Of a stretch of DNA of 64,000 nt, positions 53,456-64,000 are shown in pieces. The notes under the pieces were generated by a model. That model saw only the letters and a list, made by a program, of their open reading frames with translations. It made no database searches and was not told where the DNA came from. Numbering within the stretch: position 1 is the stretch's first letter; the number at the start of each line of letters is the position of its first letter. The stretch comes from Gluconobacter thailandicus F149-1 = NBRC 100600 (GTDB lineage: Bacteria > Pseudomonadota > Alphaproteobacteria > Acetobacterales > Acetobacteraceae): assembly GCF_000964465.1 (NCBI RefSeq), contig NZ_BANH01000015.1, forward strand, positions 81,994 through 145,993, given 5' to 3'. Position numbers and translations under genes: made by a program.

Positions 53456-54990
53456 TGGATATCCGTCCCGCTGAGATTTCGGACATCCTCAAGCAGCAGA
53501 TCGCGTCTTTCGACAAGGTCGAGACCGTTTCCGAGACGGGCACGGTCCTGTCGATTGGTGACGGCATTGCTCGTGTGTACGGCCTGACGAACGTCATGGC
53601 TGGCGAAATGGTCGAGTTCGAAGGAACCGGCCTCAAGGGCATGGCGCTGAACCTCGAAGCCGACAACGTTGGCGTCGTGGTGTTCGGTGATGGTGACGAA
53701 ATCCGTGAAGGTGACACGGTTCTTCGCACGAAGGCTGTGGTCGAGGTGCCGGTTGGCAAGGGCCTTCTTGGCCGCGTTGTTGATGGTCTCGGCAACCCGA
53801 TTGATGGCCGTGGCCCGCTGACGGATGTTGAATACCGTCGCGCCGAGGTCAAGGCTCCGGGCATTATGCCGCGCCAGTCGGTCAGCGAGCCGATGCAGAC
53901 GGGTATCAAGGCTATTGACGCCCTGGTTCCGATCGGGCGTGGCCAGCGTGAGCTGATCATCGGTGACCGTCAGACCGGTAAGACCGCAATTCTGGTGGAC
54001 ACAATCGTCGCCCAGAAGCCGGTCAATGCTGAAGGCGACCCGAAGAAGTCCCTGTACTGCATCTATGTCGCAGTCGGTCAGAAGCGCTCCACGGTTGCAA
54101 ATCTGGTTCGTACACTGACGGAGCAGGGCGCGATGGAATATTCCATCGTTGTGGCTGCTACGGCATCTGATGCTGCCCCGATGCAGTATCTGGCACCGTA
54201 CACCGCCTGCACCATGGGTGAGTACTTCCGCGACAACGGCATGCACGCTCTGGCCTGCTACGATGACCTGTCCAAGCAGGCTGTTGCTTACCGTCAGATG
54301 TCCCTGCTGCTGCGTCGTCCGCCGGCACGTGAAGCTTTCCCGGGTGACGTGTTCTACCTGCACTCCCGTCTGCTTGAGCGCGCTGCCAAGATGTCCGACG
54401 CCAATGGTGGCGGTTCCCTGACAGCTCTGCCAGTCATCGAGACGCAGGCTGGTGACACGGCTGCCTACATCCCGACGAACGTGATTTCCATCACGGACGG
54501 TCAGATCTTCCTTGAGACGGATCTGTTCTACAAGGGTATCCGCCCGGCTGTGAACGTCGGTGGTTCCGTGTCCCGTGTTGGCTCTGCCGCCCAGATCAAG
54601 GCGATGAAGCAGGTTGCCGGCAAGATCAAGCTGGAGCTGGCTCAGTATCGTGAAATGGCCGCGTTCTCGCAGTTCGCTTCCGATCTCGATGCCGCAACCC
54701 GCAAGCAGCTTGAGCGTGGCGCACGTCTGGTTGAGCTGCTGAAGCAGCCTGAGACGTCCCCGCTACCGGTTGAAGAGCAGGTTGTGGTTCTGTTCGCCGG
54801 AACGCGTGGATATGTCGATCCGGTTGCTGTGGACAAGGTCGTGGCTTACGAAGCTGCCCTGCTGACAGAAATGCGTGGCGCTGGCGCCTCCATCCTGACG
54901 GCCATCCGCAACGATCGTCAGATCAAGCCGGAGACGGAAGGCAAGCTCAAGGAGCTGCTGGAAGCTTTCGGTAAGCGCTTTGCAGCCTGA
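53455..54990 (+). CDS. atpA: ATP synthase F1 alpha subunit
   Basis: Regulatory nucleotide-binding subunit of F1. 511 residues from ATG 53455, which overlaps the atpH stop as TGATG (GTG 53452 is also open). P-loop GDRQTGKTA lies at 170-178, and the catalytic-interface Arg lies in the [10 protein letters not shown] segment near residue 373. All conserved features and length are normal. Confidence 0.97.
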   Translation: MDIRPAEISDILKQQIASFDKVETVSETGTVLSIGDGIARVYGLTNVMAGEMVEFEGTGLKGMALNLEADNVGVVVFGDGDEIREGDTVLRTKAVVEVPVGKGLLGRVVDGLGNPIDGRGPLTDVEYRRAEVKAPGIMPRQSVSEPMQTGIKAIDALVPIGRGQRELIIGDRQTGKTAILVDTIVAQKPVNAEGDPKKSLYCIYVAVGQKRSTVANLVRTLTEQGAMEYSIVVAATASDAAPMQYLAPYTACTMGEYFRDNGMHALACYDDLSKQAVAYRQMSLLLRRPPAREAFPGDVFYLHSRLLERAAKMSDANGGGSLTALPVIETQAGDTAAYIPTNVISITDGQIFLETDLFYKGIRPAVNVGGSVSRVGSAAQIKAMKQVAGKIKLELAQYREMAAFSQFASDLDAATRKQLERGARLVELLKQPETSPLPVEEQVVVLFAGTRGYVDPVAVDKVVAYEAALLTEMRGAGASILTAIRNDRQIKPETEGKLKELLEAFGKRFAA

Positions 54991-54999
54991 GGATAGTCC

Positions 55000-55890
55000 A
55001 TGCCCTCGCTGAAGGAACTGCGCGGTCGGATCACAGGCGTCAAATCGACGCGAAAGATCACGAACGCCATGAAAATGGTCGCAGCTTCAAAGCTGCGACG
55101 CGCCCAGTCCCAGGCTGAGGCGGCTCGTCCCTATGCCGAGGCCATGGGCCGCATGATGGCGGAACTGGCAGCGGCAAGCCGTGGGTCAGATGCGTCCAGC
55201 CTGCCGAAGCTTCTGGCTGGCACGGGTAAGGATCAGGTTCATCTTCTGGTGATCCTGACGTCCGATCGTGGTCTGGCTGGTGGCTTCAACGCCAATATCG
55301 TCCGGAGCGCGCGTCAGTTGATCCGCACGTTGCAGGACGAAGGTCGGACTGTTCGTCTCCTGCCGGTTGGTCGCAAGGGTGCGGATATTCTTGCAAAGGA
55401 ATATCCGGATCTGATGGTCGAGCGTGTGGCTGGTACGGAAGGGCGTGATGTTGGCTTCGACAAGGCCGAGTATGTGGGCAAGAAAATTGTCTCCATGCTT
55501 GAGGCTGGCGAAATCGATCGCTGCACGCTGATCTACAACCGCTTTGTCAATGCGATGTCGCAGATTGCCATCCAGCTTCCGCTGGTGCCGCTGTCTGTTG
55601 CTGAAAATGACAACGTGGATACGTCTGCGGATGCCGCCCAGTACGAATTCGAGCCCGATGAGGCTACGCTCCTGGCCAGCCTCCTGCCACGCAACCTCCA
55701 GGTGCAGATTTTCTCTGCCCTTCTGGAAAGCGCAGCAGGTGAGCAGGGTGCACGGATGACTGCCATGGACAATGCGAGCCGCAACGCCAGCAAGGCGATC
55801 GACCGTCTGTCCCAGAAGTACAACCGTACACGCCAGGCCAACATTACCAACGAACTGATCGAGATCATCTCCGGCGCAGAAGCCGTTTGA
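55000..55890 (+). CDS. atpG: ATP synthase F1 gamma subunit
   Basis: Central rotor shaft. 296 residues with the N-terminal RITGVKSTRKITNAMKMVAA helix, TSDRGLAGGFNANI in the middle and the C-terminal RTRQANITNELIEIISGAEA helix that sits inside the alpha3-beta3 ring. It starts nine bases after atpA. Confidence 0.96.
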   Translation: MPSLKELRGRITGVKSTRKITNAMKMVAASKLRRAQSQAEAARPYAEAMGRMMAELAAASRGSDASSLPKLLAGTGKDQVHLLVILTSDRGLAGGFNANIVRSARQLIRTLQDEGRTVRLLPVGRKGADILAKEYPDLMVERVAGTEGRDVGFDKAEYVGKKIVSMLEAGEIDRCTLIYNRFVNAMSQIAIQLPLVPLSVAENDNVDTSADAAQYEFEPDEATLLASLLPRNLQVQIFSALLESAAGEQGARMTAMDNASRNASKAIDRLSQKYNRTRQANITNELIEIISGAEAV

Positions 55891-57375
<1,485 letters not shown>

Positions 57376-57380
57376 TCCTG

Positions 57381-57797
57381 ATGCCCCTACGCATCGAGAT
57401 CGTCAGCCCGGAAAAGCGCCTTGTTGACCGTCAGGTTGACATGGCGGTGGTCCCGGGCATGGAGGGCGATATTGCAGCCATGCCGGACCGTGCACCGCTG
57501 ATGCTTCAGCTGCGTGGTGGCGTTGTGGCCCTGTACGAAGGCGACAAGATCGTCGACCGTTACTTCGTGGGTGGTGGTTTTGCAGACATGGGCGCAGAAC
57601 ACTGCACCATTCTCGCGGATTCCGCTCAGCTCATGAGCGAACTATCGGCTGATGAAGCCCGTGATCGTCTGCGTGATCTGGAGACCACCTGGGCCCAGAT
57701 CGAGCCAAACGATGTGGACACACATGACCGTCTGAGCCGTGAAATCCAGAGCGTTCGCGCAGAGCTGGAAGCGGCTGAAGGTGGCGCTTCGGTCTAA
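57381..57797 (+). CDS. atpC: ATP synthase F1 epsilon subunit
   Basis: Rotor subunit that can inhibit ATP hydrolysis. 138 residues: N-terminal beta sandwich (LRIEIVSPEKRLVDRQVDMAVVPGMEGDIAAMP) and a C-terminal helical hairpin. It closes the operon and is followed by a strong terminator. Confidence 0.95.
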   Translation: MPLRIEIVSPEKRLVDRQVDMAVVPGMEGDIAAMPDRAPLMLQLRGGVVALYEGDKIVDRYFVGGGFADMGAEHCTILADSAQLMSELSADEARDRLRDLETTWAQIEPNDVDTHDRLSREIQSVRAELEAAEGGASV

Positions 57798-57825
57798 AGT
57801 CGAGCTCATCATTGTCGAACCACAG

Positions 57826-57864
57826 AAAAACCCGCCCCGTCATTTTGACAGGCGGGTTTTTCTT
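57826..57864 (+). terminator. Rho-independent terminator of the atp operon
   Basis: AAAACCCGCC pairs with GGCGGGTTTT, followed by TTC T-rich sequence, about 30 bp after atpC. It isolates the downstream helicase gene from atp transcription. Confidence 0.9.
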
Positions 57865-57920
57865 TGTCTGGCACCTTCCTGTATGCTCCTCCGAACTTTA
57901 CCGAGTGATGGTGGCGCGTA

Positions 57921-60900
57921 ATGACGGACTCTTTTCCTGAGACTGCAATCCTGACTGAAGGTCTGGCTCCGGCCGCGGCACAGTCGGTTGAAAGCGTGAC
58001 GGAAGAGCCCTCTGCGGCAGACACAGAAGAAACACCGAAGCCTCCTGCCGAACCCTGTCTTGAACTGGATGTGGTACTTCGGGAGAGCGTCAGCAGTGCT
58101 CTCTGGGAAAATAGTGTTCCGGTTTTGCTGGAGCTGTCTCTTCGTAATCTGTCAGATCGTGAGTTCAGGGATCTCGAAATTACGTTGGACTGCCAGCCGA
58201 ATGTCCTGCGTTCAACATGCTGGCGTGTGCAGTCTCTCGGGGCTGGACAGTTTCAGGCAATAGACCGTCTGGACGTGGAACTTGATGGCGCTTTTCTTGC
58301 GTCTTTAAGCGAGGCAACGCGGACAGAAGTCAGGCTGAAAGTTTCTGAAATTCAGCCTGACGGATCTCGGGAAGAACTTCTGGAACGTATTCTTCCTCTG
58401 GCAGTGCGCTGCCGGAGCGAATGGGGTGGCTTGCAGGGGCTGCCGGACCTTTTGACAGCTTTTGTTCTTCCAAATGATCCCGCAGTGGCAAAAATTCTTC
58501 GTTCGGCATCTGCTCTTTTGCAGGAAGCAGGTCAGTCGCCGTCACTGGAAGGATATCAGGGCGGGCGCAAACGCGCCTGGGAACAGGCACAGGCTATCTG
58601 GTGTGCGATTGCCGCGCTGAAGATTACTTATGTCAGCCCACCGGCGTCTTTTGTGGAAGATGGGCAACGGGTTCGCCTTCCAACCCAGATTGTCGAGGAG
58701 CGTCTGGCAACCTGTCTGGATACGGCCCTTCTGTTCGCAGCCTGTCTGGAGGCGATCGGACTGAGGCCCTTGCTGATCATGCTCAAAGGGCATGCCTTCA
58801 CAGGTTTCTGGCTGTCGCGTGAGCAATCCGGCACGTCTGTTCTGCAGGACTTGCCCGGACTGCGAAACCGTGTGGCCCTCGATGATGTGTGTGTCTTCGA
58901 GACGACACTGGTCACGGCTGCATCCTGTCCGGCGTTTTCCAAGGCCTGTGAGCGTGGATTGGCCCAGCTTCAGGATGGGCAAGAGCCATCGAAATTCGAA
59001 GACGTCATTGATATACATCGTGCCCGTTTGCGCCGTATTCGTCCGCTGTCACAGGTTGTGACAGCGTCAGAGACGTCAGAGGCAGATCAGACCGAAAGAA
59101 ATTCTGCCCCGCTGTTACAGGTTGCTCCGGATCTTCGTGAAGAACTGGGAGATTATGAGGAGCAGGATACGCCTCAAAGCCGACTGGAACGCTGGTGCAA
59201 GCGGCTTCTGGATATTTCGGGCCGTAGTCGGCTTCTGAATCTTCCAAAATCTGAAAAACAGATTGTCGAAATCTGCTGTGCTGATCCGGGGAAACTCGAA
59301 GACCGCCTTGCGGAAATGCGTGGCGGCGAACGTAAACCCGCTCTCAGACTGCGGGCCCGGCCCGAACTGATGGATGGCGCAGATCCCAGAAGCGCAAACA
59401 TTCATCAGCAACGTCATCATGATGACCAGCACCGGACGATAGCGGCAGAGGCGCTGGAGCATGGCGAGCTTCTGGTCGCTCGCGAGGAAGCCGGATTACA
59501 GCTGGCACTGACCGAGATTTATCGCAAGGCGAAGGCTGCGGAGCAGGAGGGGGGCGCCAATACGCTCTTCCTGACTTTAGGTGAGCTTGTGTGGGAGCCG
59601 CGCGGGAAAGACCGCAAGGCTCGGGCACCATTGATCCTGGTGCCGGTCATTCTGGAGCGAAGCAGCGTGAATGCGCCTTTCCGGTTGCGGGCGCATACGG
59701 ATGAAAGCCGGGTCAACGGTAGTCTTCTGGAAGTTCTGCGGCAGGATTTTGCCATGCGGTTTCCGGAGCTTGAAGGCGAACTCCCTCATGATGAAGCCGG
59801 GCTGGATGTCGGGCGAATTTTCGATATTTTCCGGGCCAAGATCCGCCAGCTTCCGCAATGGGAAGTTGAGGAGCGCGTTTGCCTGACGACGCTGTCGTTC
59901 GCAAAGTTCCTGATGTGGAAGGATCTGCAGGAACGTCAGGAAGCCTTGCGGATCAATCCGGTGGCCAGCCGCCTTCTGGATGGTGTGTCGGAAACAGATG
60001 ACGCTGGGTCTGCCTTTCCGAAAGCGGTGTTTGATGACGCATCACCGCTAGACGACGTACTCGATGAGGCATCGCTTCTGTGTCCGCTTGAAGCAGACTC
60101 TTCCCAGCTTATGGCTGTGGCCCGGGCGGCTGCGGGTGAGAATTTTGTTCTGATCGGGCCGCCGGGAACGGGTAAGAGCCAGACGATTGCCAACATCATC
60201 GCGGACACGCTCGGGCGCGGGAAAACGGTTCTTTTCGTTGCGGAAAAGCGGACTGCACTGGAGGTTGTCCGTAATCGGCTGCGCTCTATCGGGCTGGGCG
60301 AGTTCTGTCTGGACCTGTTTTCGCCTCAGGCTGGGCGCGGAGCCGTCCTGGAGCAGTTCCAACAGGTGCAGTCTGTACGGGAAGAATTTTCCACGGCTGA
60401 ATGGACGTCTGCCCAAAGTCGTCTCATGGCGGTGCGCCGTGATCTGAATGCTTATGTGCATGATCTCCATCGTCGATGGAGAAATGGCTGGACGCCCTAT
60501 CGCGCTATCGGCGCCGTCCTGGAGGCGGACAGAAACGGGACCTATCCGATTGCTTTCAAATGGGCCGGTCCCGAAGTCCATACAGAAGAAGACTGGCAAC
60601 GCCTGAAAAATGTTACCAGCCTTCTTTCCAGTCTGTACCTCCGGTTTGGAAAGGCGGCGCTATCACCGCGTCTTGCTGGTATTGAACAGGAAGACTGGAC
60701 GTCGCGCTGGCAGGATCAACTGCTTCAGCAGGCACAGAAACTCAAACTGCAGGCGGAAAGTCTTTCCAAGGGAGCAGGGGAGCTTTGTCATGCTCTGGGG
60801 CTCGCGGGAGACGCTCTCTCATGGGCATTTCTGCAGCGCCTTGCGGGCCTGTGTCAGCTGATGCGCCGGCCTGAAGCGGCCATGGGTGCATGGGCGCTCT

Positions 60901-63900
60901 CGGATGATGCCTCGGAAAATGTACAGGCCGTTCTTGCCGAACAGAACCGTGTGGCGCGCTATCGTAGTCTGGTGCAGGAACTGTCCGTTCATTGGGAACA
61001 GGCAAAAACGCTTCCCTTGGCTGAACTCCAGCGTGCCTGGAAAGACTCTGAAGAAAAATGGCTTCTGTCCCGCCGGAGCGCACAGAAAGCGGTTCGGCGC
61101 CAGTTGGAGAGCGGTGCAAAGGGAGCATTGCCGGAAGATTTGGGTGACGAACTGGATCGCCTGGTTGAACTTTCCACACTGGAGCAGGCTCTGACAGGCG
61201 CGCCGCATCGCGAGACCGTTGGCGCATTGTGGCAAGGCCTCTCGACCGATTTTTCCAGGATCGAAGCGACCGTTGCCTGGGGGACGGAAATGCGGGTGGC
61301 CTTGGCCAGCTGTGTTCCAGATGTTTCGGGTCTTTTGTCCGTAAGGCGCCATATCCGGGAACTTCTGACAGAAGGGCGGGATCTGCTGGCTGAGAGCGGA
61401 CCGGTCGGGCAAAAAATCTCTGTGTTCCAACGGGCATTTTCTGAAGCTGGCATAGAAATGCAGACGCTGGCCGAATTGGCCGGGAGTGATGTTCTGGCCA
61501 TTGAACCCGACGGTGCGGATTGGTTGCGTCGTCTGGGTCAGCGTCTTGAGGGCTGGATAGAGCAGGGCCGCAGCTTGCGGGACTGGTGTGCCTGGCGCAA
61601 AGCCTGTCATGAGGCGGAGCATCTGGGTCTCGCCCCGCTGGTGGATGCGTTGCTTGCAGAACGTGTCGCAGCAGAAAGTCTGCAAACTGTTCTGGAAGCG
61701 GCATACGCCCGGTGGTGGTTGGCGGCAGCCGTTGATGAGCAACCGAGACTGCGCGGTTTTGTTGCTGCTGCCCATGAAGAACAGATCGGGCAATTCCGGG
61801 CATGGGATAAAGACGCTGCCGATCTGGCAAAACGTCTGATCCGTGCACGACTGTGTGGCAGTCTTCCCGGCGAGGAGACACGTCGGCAGGACGCACAGTA
61901 TGTGATGATCCATCGTGAGGCGCAGAAAAAAGCGCGGCATATGCCCATTCGTCAGCTGGCCTCCGTGGCTCCACGGGCAGTTCGGGCTCTGACACCCTGC
62001 TTCATGATGAGCCCTCTTTCTGTGGCGCAATATCTGCCACCTGATAGCGAGCCTTTTGATCTAGTCATCTTCGATGAGGCGTCCCAAATCCCGACATGGG
62101 ATGCCATCGGTGCCATTGGTCGCGGGCGGCAGGTTATTGTCGTGGGGGATCCGAAGCAGCTTCCACCGACTAGCTTCTTCTCTCGAAGTGAGAACGAGGA
62201 AGAGGACGGTGAGCTTTGCGACATGGAGTCGATTCTCGATGAATGTCGTGCGGCTGGCGTGCCGGAAATCAGCCTGGAATGGCATTACCGCAGCAGGCAT
62301 GAGAGCCTGATCGCTTTCTCGAACAGTCAGTATTACGGCGGAGATCTGATTACCTTTCCCTCAATCGTAACGAAGGATCAGGCCGTTTCATTCAGGTTTG
62401 TGGAGGACGGCAATTACCAGCGTGGTGGAAGCCGAACCAACCCGGCTGAAGCGCGCGCTGTGGCAAATGCTGTCGTGGCCCATCTGAAAAGCGACGGTGC
62501 AAAATCCATCGGTGTTGTGACGTTCAATGGAGAGCAGCAAACCCTCATCACGGATCTTCTTGAAAAGGCCCAGAGGGAAGATTCGTCTCTTGTCCCGTTC
62601 TTCAGCGACGATTGTGCCGAACCTGTCCTGATCCGGAATCTGGAGAACGTGCAGGGAGAAGAACGTGACATCATGTTCTTCTCCCTGACATACGCTCCCG
62701 AATTGAAAGGCGTGCCTTATGTGTCCTTCGGGCCGCTGAACCGGGCAGGGGGTGAACGACGCCTGAATGTGGCTGTCACGAGAGCTCGGGAAAAGCTGGT
62801 TGTTTTCGGATCACTCCGGGCTGAGCAGATTGACCCGTCCAGAAGTTCTGCCGAAGGCGTGCTGCATCTCCGCAAGTTCCTGACATTCGCTGAACACGGT
62901 GCGGGTGCTCTGACTGGTCTTCATCAGGGATCAGTAGGGGAAGCGGACAGTCGTTTCGAGCTGGAAGTCGCCGCCCTGTTGAGGCAGCGCGGGTGGGATG
63001 TCCGTCCGCAGATTGGTGTTTCCAGATTCCGGATTGATCTCGGCGTCGTGGACCCGGATATGCCGGGATGCTTCCTGGCAGGTGTGGAGTGCGACGGCGC
63101 GACCTATCATCGGAGTGCCACTGCGCGGGATAGAGACAGACACAGGCAGACTGTTCTCGAAAGTCTTGGATGGGTGATTCTGAGAGTCTGGTCCACGGAC
63201 TGGTGGCTGAATGCGTCCAGGGAGGTTGAGAGGCTGGATCAGGCCTTGAAACAGAGGCTCGAGCTCATCAGGGCAGAACGCGCCCCCGTAATTGAAGAGT
63301 GTCTACTGCCTGAAACTGTTGAGCCGCAGTCGGAAGAAGGCCTCCTGCCAGAAGAGCCAGTTCTGTATGCGGGCTTTGTGCCAGATACTCTGGAGGTCAG
63401 TGAGCCTGTTAAGGCGGAGAGTGAGACTGACACTGAGGGGGATGCGGTCGCTGATGGAAACCGCTTTGGAGATGATGACTATCTGCCAACGCTCAAGCAT
63501 CTGATTCGTCAGACGGTCGAAAGCTCAGGAGTTGTCCATGAAACAGCGCTGGTCCAGCAGATTGCCAGAATTCACGGGTTTGCCCGGGCCGGCCGTCAGA
63601 TTCGGGAAAGAGTGCTAGCGTCAGTTCCGACGACATTGGGGCGGACAGAGGAGGGAGCAGGGACGTTCTTCTGGGAAACCGAGGATGCTCCTTATGCGCC
63701 TGTTGTGTTCCGTGGTCCGGTTGCCGGAGAAAGCCTCGATCCAGCCCAACTCCCTCTTAAAATGCTTGCAGCGTTGGCCGATGAGCAGCGCGCCAAGGGG
63801 ATGGATGAAGATGAGGCGCTGGGAGAAATGAGAAAGGCCTGTGGTCTGGGGCGTATGGGCCCCGCAACGAGGCTGCGATTGCAGGAGGCATGGCAGCTTT

Positions 63901-63923
63901 CGGGGGCAGATAAGGAACTTTGA
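57921..63923 (+). CDS. DUF4011-type SF1 helicase with transglutaminase-like and Vsr/DUF559 nuclease domains
   Basis: A 2000-residue multidomain protein. An N-terminal region is followed by a transglutaminase-like segment with Cys265 and His291 (LATCLDTALLFAACLEA, GHAFTGFW). DUF4011 begins near 420 (RLERWCKRLLDISGRSRLLNL). The helicase core has Walker A GPPGTGKS at 746-753, DEASQ from Asp1385, GDPKQLPP and the C-terminal RecA-like NVQGEERDIMFFSL and LNVAVTRARE motifs. A PD-(D/E)xK-like nuclease follows (Asp1706, Glu1723 in VECDGATYH), and a DUF3320-like end. It lies behind the atp terminator as a single gene. Proteins of this architecture have been proposed or shown to be anti-phage (from memory); the role here is inferred. 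Confidence 0.9.
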   Translation: MTDSFPETAILTEGLAPAAAQSVESVTEEPSAADTEETPKPPAEPCLELDVVLRESVSSALWENSVPVLLELSLRNLSDREFRDLEITLDCQPNVLRSTCWRVQSLGAGQFQAIDRLDVELDGAFLASLSEATRTEVRLKVSEIQPDGSREELLERILPLAVRCRSEWGGLQGLPDLLTAFVLPNDPAVAKILRSASALLQEAGQSPSLEGYQGGRKRAWEQAQAIWCAIAALKITYVSPPASFVEDGQRVRLPTQIVEERLATCLDTALLFAACLEAIGLRPLLIMLKGHAFTGFWLSREQSGTSVLQDLPGLRNRVALDDVCVFETTLVTAASCPAFSKACERGLAQLQDGQEPSKFEDVIDIHRARLRRIRPLSQVVTASETSEADQTERNSAPLLQVAPDLREELGDYEEQDTPQSRLERWCKRLLDISGRSRLLNLPKSEKQIVEICCADPGKLEDRLAEMRGGERKPALRLRARPELMDGADPRSANIHQQRHHDDQHRTIAAEALEHGELLVAREEAGLQLALTEIYRKAKAAEQEGGANTLFLTLGELVWEPRGKDRKARAPLILVPVILERSSVNAPFRLRAHTDESRVNGSLLEVLRQDFAMRFPELEGELPHDEAGLDVGRIFDIFRAKIRQLPQWEVEERVCLTTLSFAKFLMWKDLQERQEALRINPVASRLLDGVSETDDAGSAFPKAVFDDASPLDDVLDEASLLCPLEADSSQLMAVARAAAGENFVLIGPPGTGKSQTIANIIADTLGRGKTVLFVAEKRTALEVVRNRLRSIGLGEFCLDLFSPQAGRGAVLEQFQQVQSVREEFSTAEWTSAQSRLMAVRRDLNAYVHDLHRRWRNGWTPYRAIGAVLEADRNGTYPIAFKWAGPEVHTEEDWQRLKNVTSLLSSLYLRFGKAALSPRLAGIEQEDWTSRWQDQLLQQAQKLKLQAESLSKGAGELCHALGLAGDALSWAFLQRLAGLCQLMRRPEAAMGAWALSDDASENVQAVLAEQNRVARYRSLVQELSVHWEQAKTLPLAELQRAWKDSEEKWLLSRRSAQKAVRRQLESGAKGALPEDLGDELDRLVELSTLEQALTGAPHRETVGALWQGLSTDFSRIEATVAWGTEMRVALASCVPDVSGLLSVRRHIRELLTEGRDLLAESGPVGQKISVFQRAFSEAGIEMQTLAELAGSDVLAIEPDGADWLRRLGQRLEGWIEQGRSLRDWCAWRKACHEAEHLGLAPLVDALLAERVAAESLQTVLEAAYARWWLAAAVDEQPRLRGFVAAAHEEQIGQFRAWDKDAADLAKRLIRARLCGSLPGEETRRQDAQYVMIHREAQKKARHMPIRQLASVAPRAVRALTPCFMMSPLSVAQYLPPDSEPFDLVIFDEASQIPTWDAIGAIGRGRQVIVVGDPKQLPPTSFFSRSENEEEDGELCDMESILDECRAAGVPEISLEWHYRSRHESLIAFSNSQYYGGDLITFPSIVTKDQAVSFRFVEDGNYQRGGSRTNPAEARAVANAVVAHLKSDGAKSIGVVTFNGEQQTLITDLLEKAQREDSSLVPFFSDDCAEPVLIRNLENVQGEERDIMFFSLTYAPELKGVPYVSFGPLNRAGGERRLNVAVTRAREKLVVFGSLRAEQIDPSRSSAEGVLHLRKFLTFAEHGAGALTGLHQGSVGEADSRFELEVAALLRQRGWDVRPQIGVSRFRIDLGVVDPDMPGCFLAGVECDGATYHRSATARDRDRHRQTVLESLGWVILRVWSTDWWLNASREVERLDQALKQRLELIRAERAPVIEECLLPETVEPQSEEGLLPEEPVLYAGFVPDTLEVSEPVKAESETDTEGDAVADGNRFGDDDYLPTLKHLIRQTVESSGVVHETALVQQIARIHGFARAGRQIRERVLASVPTTLGRTEEGAGTFFWETEDAPYAPVVFRGPVAGESLDPAQLPLKMLAALADEQRAKGMDEDEALGEMRKACGLGRMGPATRLRLQEAWQLSGADKEL

Positions 63924-64000
63924 GGAAAAAGAGACGTCAGAATGCATTTTATGGCGTTTTTTTTGATTTTTTTAGTTTTGGATTGTGAATGGAAAGTGTG

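Noticed and set aside
60742..62030. Two long minus-strand frames of over 400 residues inside the helicase gene
   Set aside because: They are antisense shadows of a protein with intact helicase motifs and have no ribosome site or domain pattern.

Overview
The window looks like chromosome of an acetic acid bacterium (Acetobacteraceae, most likely Gluconobacter or a close relative). This is an inference from protein style: an F1-only atpHAGDC operon as in Alphaproteobacteria, several TonB/OprB outer-membrane systems, moderate-to-high GC and -10 boxes of the GCTAGA type. No database search was possible. There is no prophage, insertion sequence, CRISPR array or rRNA.

Layout. 0-13.5 kb holds housekeeping genes: gltX, two overlapping genes for apparently Tat-exported proteins (a cupin and an NADP-binding Rossmann protein), comEC, nth, an ABC exporter, a secreted amidohydrolase, rdgB-rph, hrcA and an aldo/keto reductase. 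13.6-17.4 kb carries mrcA (PBP1A) and prfB, which needs a programmed +1 frameshift at an unusual UAA stop. 17.8-21.9 kb is a Ton energy-transduction operon (tonB, exbB, two exbD, a TPR protein) with strong hairpins between some genes. 21.9-29.5 kb has flgH, an OprB-type porin, a 55-residue lipoprotein missed by length cut-offs, an SDR epimerase/reductase, gmhB-like and gmhA heptose genes, and a GH13 alpha-glucosidase.

29.5-39.5 kb is an amino-sugar utilisation locus: nagB, a TonB-dependent receptor, nagA, nagP, gatZ/kbaZ, a SIS isomerase/deaminase and a BadF-type kinase, all on the minus strand, with a divergent DeoR repressor and a perfect 9-bp inverted repeat between them as candidate operator. 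39.4-46.5 kb is a purine-nitrogen (allantoate/oxalurate) cluster: hpxZ, a 59-residue hpxX, hpxY, hpxW, a LysR regulator, hpxK and hpxJ. Together these could turn allantoate into ureidoglycine, oxalurate, oxamate and ammonia.

46.8-52.1 kb holds tRNA-Thr(CGT), pqiABC, nusG, secE, tRNA-Trp(CCA) and tRNA-Gly(TCC). After about 720 bp with no convincing gene comes atpHAGDC. The right end is a 2000-residue DUF4011-type SF1 helicase with a transglutaminase-like N-terminus and a Vsr/DUF559-like nuclease domain, resembling single-gene anti-phage proteins.

The strongest leads are the UAA-type prfB recoding site, the zinc-less GmhB fused to a degenerate nucleotidyltransferase, the compact oxalurate route, the mixed GlcNAc/GalNAc locus with its operator, and the helicase-nuclease next to the ATP synthase operon.
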